A stretch of 64,000 nt of DNA from assembly GCA_002715965.1 (NCBI GenBank), contig PBAL01000023.1, positions 1-64,000 on the forward strand, in the 5' to 3' direction. Source of the DNA: Verrucomicrobiales bacterium (GTDB lineage: Bacteria > Verrucomicrobiota > Verrucomicrobiia > Limisphaerales > JAYPXF01). Below, piece by piece: positions 57,643 to 64,000 of this stretch. A program made the translations under genes and the position numbers. The stretch's first letter is position 1. Every line of letters begins with the position of its first letter. The notes beneath the pieces were generated by a model. The model did no database searches. It was not told the origin of the DNA and saw only the letters and a program-made list of their open reading frames with translations.

Positions 57643-59023
57643 ATGCGAGTTCTGCTGATGGCGATTCTCTGGCTTGCGTTGGCCCAATCATCGATCGGCC
57701 GTGCGCCAAACTTCATCCTGATTTTCTGTGACGATTTGGGGTATGGCGACCTTGGTTGCTTCGGATCGAAGAAAAACCGGACACCACACATCGATTCATT
57801 GGCTCGGGACGGTCGCAAGTTCACGAACTTCTATTCCTCCAGCCCGGTCTGCACTCCTTCGCGAGCCAGCCTGATGACCGGTTGTTATCCGCGCCGGGTT
57901 GGGATGCATGAAGACTTTACCGGGCATTGGGTGCTCATTCCGCGCAGTCGACGCGGGCTTCATCCGGATGAACTGACAGTTGCCGAGGCCTTGAAGGCCA
58001 AAGCATATGCGACCGCCTGCATCGGCAAGTGGCACCTGGGCGATCAGCCGGAACACCTCCCGACCAACCACGGCTTCGACGAGTACTTCGGCATTCCGTA
58101 CTTCAACGACATGCAGCAGGCCAGGCGGGGTGATCCTCCCTTGCCGGTGGTTTGGCAGGAGACAGTCGTCCAAGCGCCGGCCAACCAGGCGACCTTGACC
58201 AAGCGATACACGCAGGAAACCATTCGAACCATTCTTCGTCCACCTCCCGCATACCTTCCCGCATACCTTCCCGCATCTTCCGCTGTACGCTTCGAAGGAC
58301 TTTCACGGCCGCAGTCACAACGGTCGGTACGGGGACACCGTGGAAGAAATTGACTGGTCGACCGGGGAGATTCTAAAGGCGCTTAACCGGCTGAAATTGT
58401 CGGACAGCACGATCATCATCTTCACGTCGGACAATGGATCCAATGGGTGCAGTGGCGGATCAAACGCGCCATTGGCCGGTGCGAAGGGATCTACCATGGA
58501 AGGTGGCATGCGGGTTCCCATGGTCGTTCGCTGGATGGGGCGGATTCCCGCGGGAACGATCTGCAACGAGTTGACCACGACCATGGATATTCTTCCGACC
58601 TTCTGCAGTCTGGCGGACACCAAGGGGCCAGCGCGCGAGATCGACGGACACGACATCAGTGACCTCCTGCTCGGCAAGGCGGTTGCCAGGTCGCCCTATG
58701 AGGCGTTCTACTATTATCGCCGTCGGCAATTGCAGGCCGTGCGTATGGGGTCTTGGAAGTATCATTTGGAATTGAAGGTCACCCATCCGCGTTGGACCAC
58801 GCCCGAAGTGCTGGGCAAGGGGCGTCCAGCGAAATTGGTCAATCTGAACGACAATCTTGCCGAGAACAAAGACCTGAGCAGCGCACGTCCCGACATCGTG
58901 AAGAAGATGAAACGGCACGTTGCCCGAGCGATGAAGGAACTGGGCAATGACGACCAACCTGGGTGTGGGCAACGCCCCGCCAAGACGCTGGCTTCATCCA
59001 AGCCGATGTTGCTTCCACGGTGA
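57643..59023 (+). pseudogene. arylsulfatase gene with a frameshift and a 12-bp tandem duplication
   Basis: The first frame (57643 to about 58225) has a signal peptide, NFILIFCDDLGYGDLG with metal Asp residues, the formylglycine site PVCTPSRASLMTG, and ACIGKWHLGDQPEHLPTNHG. After LTKRYTQETI it becomes out of frame. The second frame continues HLPLYASKDFHGRSHNGRYG, then VEEIDWSTGEILKALNRLKL, IIIFTSDNGSNGC and DNGxN-type metal site, to 59023. The shift lies near ACCATTC, which is repeated at 58219 and 58228. The 12-base unit CCCGCATACCTT is tandem at 58246-58269, followed by a partial third copy. An intact gene would encode a typical planctomycete/verrucomicrobial sulfatase. Confidence 0.8.
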
Positions 59024-59052
59024 GTTTCGCCCCAGCCGTTGAGAAGTTCCTC

Positions 59053-59877
59053 CTAACACAATCCCTTTAGGAACTTGGCGGTTTCCGCGGCAGCTGAAGT
59101 CGGGCTCGATCCGTCTTCCGGAGCGGATTGATGCACGGTGACCGGTCCGTCGTAACCAACCTTCTGCAGGCCTTCGAACACTGAAGAAAAGTTGATACCA
59201 CCTGGATCAGGAATCTCGATGATATCGAAGGAGATGGGGCCGTGCGTCCACGTGTCCAGAGTGATCGCGCCGTCAGTTTTTAGAAGTTGGTTCTGGAGAT
59301 AGACGTTCTTGATCCAAGGTGCCAGGCGTTCGATCGTGGTTGGACCGTAATCTTGGCGGCATTCCTCAAGGTTGGCGGCTTCGTAGATGAGTCCGAAGTT
59401 TGACCGATCGATTTCGCGGAGGCGGGTTTCGATCTGATCCACGGTTTCGAAGAGGCTTTGCACGTGGCATTGATGAACGAGGGTCAGGTTGCGTTCCTTG
59501 GCTTCGTCGGCGGCTTTTTGTGCGGCTGCGATGTCGTCTTCGGTCTTGATGCAAACGCGAACAAGGGAGGCACCCAATTTATCCGCAAGGCCGAGGTAGG
59601 GTGTGATGTCGTGCAGGCAGTTCGGACCGCGTGCGTTGTTGTACACGATGTCAAAGTCGCCGGAGATCATGGTCACTCCCAAGCCGCGATCCTTGATCGT
59701 GCTGGCGGCCTGATCCACGTCTTCCGCAGGTGTGTGGATGCCGATTTGCGAACCTCGCATGCAAAGAGCTTCATAACCGGCATCGACCGCGAGGTCACAG
59801 AGTTCGGGAAGCGTCATGATCGCTTCCTTCTTGGAGAGAAAACCTTCGGCGATGCGACAGGAGACGGAGAGTTTCAT
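59053..59877 (-). CDS. sugar phosphate isomerase/epimerase (TIM barrel)
   Basis: 274 residues from ATG 59877 (MKLSVSCRIAEGF); a longer reading from 60090 overlaps other coding sequence. It is an AP-endonuclease-2-type barrel: LPELCDLAVDAGYEALCMRG, GVTMISGDFDIV, LGASLVRVCIKTEDDIAAAQ, LTLVHQCHVQSLFETVDQIE, NFGLIYEAANLEECRQDYG, and IIEIPDPGGINFSSVFEGLQ with metal-binding Glu/His. This family includes xylose isomerase-like and inosose-related enzymes; it is found with Gfo/Idh oxidoreductases and symporters, as here. Confidence 0.85.
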   Translation of the reverse strand: MKLSVSCRIAEGFLSKKEAIMTLPELCDLAVDAGYEALCMRGSQIGIHTPAEDVDQAASTIKDRGLGVTMISGDFDIVYNNARGPNCLHDITPYLGLADKLGASLVRVCIKTEDDIAAAQKAADEAKERNLTLVHQCHVQSLFETVDQIETRLREIDRSNFGLIYEAANLEECRQDYGPTTIERLAPWIKNVYLQNQLLKTDGAITLDTWTHGPISFDIIEIPDPGGINFSSVFEGLQKVGYDGPVTVHQSAPEDGSSPTSAAAETAKFLKGLC

Positions 59878-59885
59878 GGTGGATT

Positions 59886-60053
59886 TTATCGCTGATTCAA
59901 GAGTCGGATGAACTCCTTCAATACTTCGGTATTTTCCGCGTATCCGCGGCCGGCGACGACCGCTTCGTATCCATCTTCGGGCAATCGATAATAGGCGTAG
60001 AAGGTATCCAGCACTTCCGTGTCGTCGCCAATGGGCATCAGGATCTTGGACAT
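59886..60053 (-). pseudogene. internally deleted DJ-1/PfpI family gene remnant
   Basis: A 55-residue minus-strand frame starts MSKILMPIGDDTEVLDTFYA, continues YYRLPEDGYEAVVAG, and ends ENTEVLKEFIRLLNQR. The first part is the N-terminus of DJ-1/PfpI proteins (normally about 190 residues); the last part has the texture of their C-terminal helix. The catalytic-Cys middle is missing. A precise internal deletion that kept the frame would explain this. It lies between the symporter and the TIM-barrel genes. It was read directly from the sequence. Confidence 0.5.
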
Positions 60054-60061
60054 GACGGCGT

Positions 60062-61678
60062 TCAGGGAGTGGGGGGCTTGTCCGGATCATTCGTTGGCTT
60101 CGGTCCCGGTAACAGCCAACTGGCGAGCACGCCGACGAGGACGATGGAACTCGTTCCCAGGATGATGGTCATAAACGAGTGCAATGGATTCACCATTCCG
60201 CCGACCGCGGCTTTCCAGCCTTCGGTCTTGGAAAGCGACATCCACATGATCAGGAGAACGCCAACGGTTGCCGCGACGACGGCGTGTGGATTGCGTGCCT
60301 TTCGGGAAATTAATCCAAGCAGGAAGAGCCCAAGCATGCCACCGGTAAAGATGCCCTGCAGTTTCCACCAGGCATCGAGCGCACTCTTCACGTTAATCAT
60401 CGCAAGCGCGGTGAAGGTGCCGGCAATACCCACGACCAGCGTGGCCGTGTAGAGCACGCGCATGGATTGGCGGTCGTCGGCGTCGGGATTGAAGTAACGC
60501 TTGTAGATGTCGCAGAGGAACAGCGTCGCCGAGCTGTTGAGGCTCGTGTCCATGCTGCTCATCGCAGCTGCGAAGATGGCCGCGATCAACAGGCCGGCCA
60601 ATCCGATGGGGAGTTTGTTGACGATGAAATGAGGCAGCACCTTGTCGCCGATGTCCTTGGCTTCCAGGGTGGCGGCTTTCTGCGCGATCGATGCATCCGT
60701 CACTTCAACATTGTCCCGTGCCAGTTCGGTGGCCGCGACCTGCGCTTTCACTTCGTTCAACATTTCCGGGTTCGTCTGGTAGAGGCTGAACAAGCCCGTG
60801 CCGATGAAGAAAAACAGCGCGGAGACGATCGGGAAAAGGAGTGTTGCGAACCACACGCTGAACTTGGCGTCCCGATCCGATTTTGCCGTGACGTAGCGTT
60901 GCACGAAGCTCTGGTCGATGCCGAAGTTCTGCAGGTTGATGAACACGCCGTAGATGAGCACGATCCAGAATGTCGGTGCGACAGCAGTGAACGAGGCCGG
61001 GCTGAGTTCGAAGCCGCCGAGGCTGAACTTGTCGTTCTCTTTTGCGATTTCAAACAACTGACCGGAGCCTTCCGGCATCCCCGTCAGGATGAGCGACGCG
61101 CAGAAAATCGCGCCTGCCACGAGCACAATACTCTGGATGACGTCCGTCCAGATCACCGCCTCGATTCCACCCAGCAGCGTGTAAAGCGTCACCAGGATGC
61201 CGGTGATGAAGATGATCCACACAACGCTCCAACCCGTCAGCGGTGCGAGTGCGAGTGCGACGAGGTAGAGGATGGTTCCAATGCGCGCGAGTTGAGAGAG
61301 GAGGTAGCATACCAAAGCGTAGGTTCGCGCCCATGGCCCAAAACGTTTCTCCAAATGGTAATACGCAGACACCTCTTCACCACTGCGATAGAGCGGGATG
61401 AACCATCGAACGGCGATCACGGCTGCGATGGGAAGCGACAATCCGAAGACCCATGAATTCCAGGTGCCACCGTAGGCCTTACCCGTGTTGCCGAGGAAAC
61501 CAATGCTGCTGACGTAGGTGCCGAAGATCGAAAGACCGACGGCCCAGCCGGGCAGGGAGCGCCCCGCGGCCATGAACTCATTTGGCTTGCGGCTCTTGCG
61601 GGCGAACCAACACCCGAGCCCAAACACGCCCGCCATGTAAAGGAGCAGGACGAGCAGATCAACGGTGCGCAATTGCAT
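60062..61678 (-). CDS. sodium:solute symporter (SSS family)
   Basis: 538 residues from ATG 61678 (a GTG at 61684 overlapping the previous stop is possible). About 13 membrane helices: LLVLLLYMAGVFGLGCWFAR, the conserved SLPGWAVGLSIFGTYVSSIG, LLGGIEAVIWTDVIQSIVLV, and FAAAMSSMDTSLNSSATLF with the sodium-site Ser residues. The family imports sugars, cyclitols or amino acids with Na+. Its neighbours (Gfo/Idh oxidoreductase just upstream, TIM-barrel isomerase downstream) suggest a sugar or inositol-like substrate. The cytoplasmic end (PGPKPTNDPDKPPTP) is short. Confidence 0.92.
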   Translation of the reverse strand: MQLRTVDLLVLLLYMAGVFGLGCWFARKSRKPNEFMAAGRSLPGWAVGLSIFGTYVSSIGFLGNTGKAYGGTWNSWVFGLSLPIAAVIAVRWFIPLYRSGEEVSAYYHLEKRFGPWARTYALVCYLLSQLARIGTILYLVALALAPLTGWSVVWIIFITGILVTLYTLLGGIEAVIWTDVIQSIVLVAGAIFCASLILTGMPEGSGQLFEIAKENDKFSLGGFELSPASFTAVAPTFWIVLIYGVFINLQNFGIDQSFVQRYVTAKSDRDAKFSVWFATLLFPIVSALFFFIGTGLFSLYQTNPEMLNEVKAQVAATELARDNVEVTDASIAQKAATLEAKDIGDKVLPHFIVNKLPIGLAGLLIAAIFAAAMSSMDTSLNSSATLFLCDIYKRYFNPDADDRQSMRVLYTATLVVGIAGTFTALAMINVKSALDAWWKLQGIFTGGMLGLFLLGLISRKARNPHAVVAATVGVLLIMWMSLSKTEGWKAAVGGMVNPLHSFMTIILGTSSIVLVGVLASWLLPGPKPTNDPDKPPTP

Positions 61679-61680
61679 GT

Positions 61681-62853
61681 TCACAGTTTGCTGAGTGGGT
61701 TGCCGCGTTCCTTCAACGGGTATTCTACGTGTGCGCCGCCTTGACGATGGGATTCGAAAACCCCGCAGACCATCTCGACGGTCACCGCACCTTGTTTGGC
61801 GTTGCAGAGCGGTTCGCGGTCTTCATCCACGGCAGCTATCAGATCGCGAATCGCAAGTACGTGATTGTGCACGTTTGCGATTAACTGTGGATTGGATTCC
61901 TTCTTCCCGGCGCCGGCGGAAGTGATCGGAATCCTGGGTTTGGAACGCGAGGCAGGATCGAAGGGATTGCCGGGGCTCAACCACGCAACCGGATCGCGAT
62001 CGATGTGAACGCTGATCGTCCCCTTTGTTCCGACGAGATGCGTCGCATATCCTTTCTTGTTCGAACCGTCATTGGGAAAGGTCGTGTAGTGTGCGGCCAA
62101 GCCGTTCTTCATGCGCCAGCGCGCGTGGATTTCGTTCGCTGCCAGCACGCCCAGACCCTCCGCGCCGACTTTGACGTCACGGCGAGTGACAGGCTTTCCG
62201 TTTTGCAACAACAAGCCGGAGCAGGATTGAGGTTCGCCGGCGAAGTAGTGGAAGAGGTTGAAGATGTGCGTTCCGAGAACCCACAAATCTTGACCTCCTC
62301 CGCGATGATCGCCGAGTCCGTGGCCGCGCAATTCAAGCAGGCGGCCAATCCTCCCATCGGCGACGAGCTTGTCGATAATGGAAAGCACCGGATGGTAGCG
62401 GTTGCGATGGGCAACGGCGATCTTGGCGCCACGTGCTTGGGCCGCCCTGAGGATCTGGTCGGCTTCGGCTGGCGTGCGGCAAAAGGGTTTTTCGACGTAG
62501 AGCCCGCGTGCGCCGGATTCGATTGCGGCGAGCGTCATGTCCAGGTGTTGATCCGCGTGGCGGGGCGCGACTGAGACGAATTCAGGTTTCACCTCTCGCA
62601 ACATCTTTCGATAATCGCTGAAGCCTCGTTTGATCTTCAATCGACCGAGGGCTTTCTTCAGTCCGGCGTCGTGCGCATCGGCCACGGAAACGATTTCCGC
62701 GCTGCCAATCTTCTGCCAAACTACGTCCAGACCATGTCCGTAGTTGCCCCGGCCGGTGTGGCCGATGACGGCGACACGTCGTGGTTTTTCTGCAGCCATC
62801 AACGGGGCGGCTGCCAAGGACGCGGATGCGCCCAGGAATGTTCGGCGATTCAT
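61681..62853 (-). CDS. Gfo/Idh/MocA family oxidoreductase, Tat-exported
   Basis: 390 residues. MNRRTFLGASASLAAAPLMA is a twin-arginine signal. Rossmann fold (RRVAVIGHTGRGNYGHGLDV), catalytic ARGLYVEKPFCRTPAEADQI, then RNRYHPVLSIIDKLVADGRI and GTHIFNLFHYFAGEPQSCSG. NAD(P)-dependent oxidation of an alcohol group on a sugar-like substrate is the family reaction. It overlaps the start of the symporter gene, so uptake and oxidation genes are coupled. Its sequence is not close to the other exported family member at 34391. Confidence 0.9.
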   Translation of the reverse strand: MNRRTFLGASASLAAAPLMAAEKPRRVAVIGHTGRGNYGHGLDVVWQKIGSAEIVSVADAHDAGLKKALGRLKIKRGFSDYRKMLREVKPEFVSVAPRHADQHLDMTLAAIESGARGLYVEKPFCRTPAEADQILRAAQARGAKIAVAHRNRYHPVLSIIDKLVADGRIGRLLELRGHGLGDHRGGGQDLWVLGTHIFNLFHYFAGEPQSCSGLLLQNGKPVTRRDVKVGAEGLGVLAANEIHARWRMKNGLAAHYTTFPNDGSNKKGYATHLVGTKGTISVHIDRDPVAWLSPGNPFDPASRSKPRIPITSAGAGKKESNPQLIANVHNHVLAIRDLIAAVDEDREPLCNAKQGAVTVEMVCGVFESHRQGGAHVEYPLKERGNPLSKL

Positions 62854-63124
62854 GGGCGGAAGGTATTGAGGACAGGGGGCGGGAGGTCAATAGCGGGTTG
62901 GGGGAGCCCGTCGAACGTTGCACATTCGAGAAGTCCGCAGCATCCGCTAAAATTGATTTTTTGGCGCGCTTGTTACAGAAGCGCGGACCGGGCCCGGGTT
63001 CGTATTGGCGCGTCAGGCCACTACGCGCCGGCACTCGCTGCAATGGTGTGGGATGCGCCCATTAAGCAGGTTTTCCAAATGCAACTTGTCTCCCCGGCAG
63101 CAACGGATAGGCTCGCACAGGATA

Positions 63125-63658
63125 ATGAACGAAGCTCTGGAGAACGAAATCAAGGCAATCGAGCGGCCACATCAACGTCTGATGTATTACAACTTGGTGG
63201 CCTGTCTGGCCTTGGGGCCGTTCTTCATCTTTGCGCTGATACCGTGGACGATTCGCTACTGCACCATGCGCTATCGCATCACGGATGAATCGATCTCAAT
63301 GCGTTGGGGCGCGATGTTTCGCAAGGAGGTGATTCTGAACTACAGCCGGATTCAGGATATCCACCTCCGTTCCAATGCAGTGGAGCGCTGGTTTGGTTTG
63401 TCACGCATCCAGATTCAGACGGCCAGTGGAAGCGCCGGCGCGGAGATGACGCTGGAGGGGCTATTGCAGTTTGAGGATGTCAGGAACTTTCTTTATCAGC
63501 GGATGCGAGGAGTCAAGGACGGCGCGAAGTCCGGGCAATCCGCACCTCAGATTTCCTCCGGTGAACTGGTTCAAACCCTTCAGGATGTCGGGGCCGAACT
63601 GCGTTCGCTTCGTGAGCTGATTCACAAACGCATGCCGCCGGACCGGCCCGATGTTTGA
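63125..63658 (+). CDS. bacterial PH domain (YdbS-like) membrane protein
   Basis: 177 residues from ATG 63125 (MNEALENEIKAIERP). Hydrophobic segment YNLVACLALGPFFIFALIPW (about 20-39), then the bPH2 beta-barrel: YCTMRYRITDESISMRWGAM, RKEVILNYSRIQDIHLRSN, VERWFGLSRIQIQTASG. A charged C-terminal tail follows (SGELVQTLQDVGAELRSLRE). YdbS/YdbT-type proteins sit in the inner membrane; their roles are unclear. The next gene starts inside its last codons. The 271-base gap upstream (62854-63124) shows no gene. Confidence 0.85.
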   Translation: MNEALENEIKAIERPHQRLMYYNLVACLALGPFFIFALIPWTIRYCTMRYRITDESISMRWGAMFRKEVILNYSRIQDIHLRSNAVERWFGLSRIQIQTASGSAGAEMTLEGLLQFEDVRNFLYQRMRGVKDGAKSGQSAPQISSGELVQTLQDVGAELRSLRELIHKRMPPDRPDV

Positions 63659-64000
63659 CTGGTTTCGCGAATTGAGCCGGCGGGCGTGCAAGATCCCCCC
63701 GCCACCGGAAGCGCCCGCGGGTTCGCCTGAATCGGTGAAGATCTTTCGTGCCGCGCCTAACTTCTATCGTCAACGCATCATGTTCTGGTGCCTGGGCCAG
63801 ATCGGTTTCGTCTTTGTGATCGGAGTGACGCTCGGGCCGTCCATCCTGAAGTGGTCGGGTTCGGGCTGGCCGGAATTGAAGCTGCCGGGGGATGAGTTTT
63901 GGGGCTGGTTTGTGGAGCTGGGCATCGGTGCGGCAGTTCTCAGTTACGTTGCGCAGTTGCCATTTTCGTTTGCCCTGGTGCGCCTCGATTACGAACTGCG
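63651..64000 (+). CDS. membrane protein, partial (cut by the window end), probable second PH-domain protein
   Basis: The frame from ATG 63651 overlaps the previous gene by 8 bases and is open to the window end, giving 116 residues. It reads MFDWFRELSRRACKIPPPPE, a linker, then FYRQRIMFWCLGQIGFVFVI as a first membrane helix and GWFVELGIGAAVLSYVAQLP as a second, with ALVRLDYELR at the edge. The helix-helix-RLDYELR layout is that of YdbS/YdbT PH proteins, whose PH domain begins with such a tyrosine motif (for instance YRIT), so a PH domain probably follows outside the window. Confidence 0.65.
   Translation, partial: MFDWFRELSRRACKIPPPPEAPAGSPESVKIFRAAPNFYRQRIMFWCLGQIGFVFVIGVTLGPSILKWSGSGWPELKLPGDEFWGWFVELGIGAAVLSYVAQLPFSFALVRLDYEL

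Overview
The window looks like a piece of a verrucomicrobial chromosome, most like the Pedosphaera/Limisphaerales (subdivision 3) group. This is inferred from gene content, not from a database search. The clues are the LL-diaminopimelate aminotransferase (DapL), a monomeric NADP isocitrate dehydrogenase, sulfatases, twin-arginine-exported Gfo/Idh/MocA oxidoreductases, Calx-beta and EF-hand surface proteins, an exported SMP-30 protein, and an F1 beta subunit carrying an insertion. GC content is moderately high and genes are packed on both strands.

Layout. Positions 1-6.5 kb hold an EF-hand protein (its start is outside the window), a HAD hydrolase, a sulfatase fragment, a PPOX flavoprotein, a stretch of decayed gene fragments (3.5-4.5 kb), and an unusual TPR-transmembrane-mutarotase fusion. 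6.6-13.0 kb is a compact type II secretion/type IV pilus-like operon (GspE, PilM/N-like, PilO-like, secretin), followed by a RibD-like reductase. 13.9-20.5 kb is a complete F1Fo ATP synthase operon in the order a-c-b-delta-alpha-gamma-beta-epsilon, closed by a strong terminator. 20.5-28.2 kb is accessory: a DUF4241-like gene with an amber stop, a DUF2314-ankyrin protein, a membrane protein with a GrpE-like head, a DUF11 lipoprotein, a degenerate insertion sequence with readable terminal inverted repeats, dapL, a small lipoprotein, and a cluster of four covarying hairpin repeats. 28.2-41.6 kb is mostly housekeeping: icd, accA, ruvC-ruvA, a DUF374 acyltransferase, a phosphoesterase, hemC, psd, grpE-dnaJ-rsmE. 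41.6-57.6 kb carries large exported or membrane proteins (a beta-propeller glycosidase-like protein, an alpha/beta hydrolase, a 1342-residue Calx-beta protein, an SLBB-like lipoprotein, an SMP-30 protein), a creatininase, a broken transhydrogenase gene, an SDR, a NADAR protein and a glycosyltransferase. 57.6-63 kb is a second sulfatase pseudogene and a probable sugar/cyclitol uptake and oxidation cluster (TIM-barrel isomerase, sodium symporter, Gfo/Idh oxidoreductase). The window ends in two overlapping PH-domain membrane protein genes, the second cut by the window end.

Two themes stand out. First, many genes are damaged: two sulfatases, a DUF4241-like gene, a pyridine nucleotide transhydrogenase, a PfpI remnant, a YhcG remnant, frameshifted fragments of an unnamed protein, and a transposase. 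Some carry only one or two point lesions, so either decay is recent or the assembly has errors. Second, several small palindromic or inverted-repeat elements (at 2.63, 28.0, 38.4 and 43.8 kb) sit in intergenic or broken positions and look like non-autonomous mobile DNA. The most unusual intact genes are the TPR-mutarotase fusion and the membrane coiled-coil protein with a GrpE-like head. No tRNA, rRNA or CRISPR array was seen.
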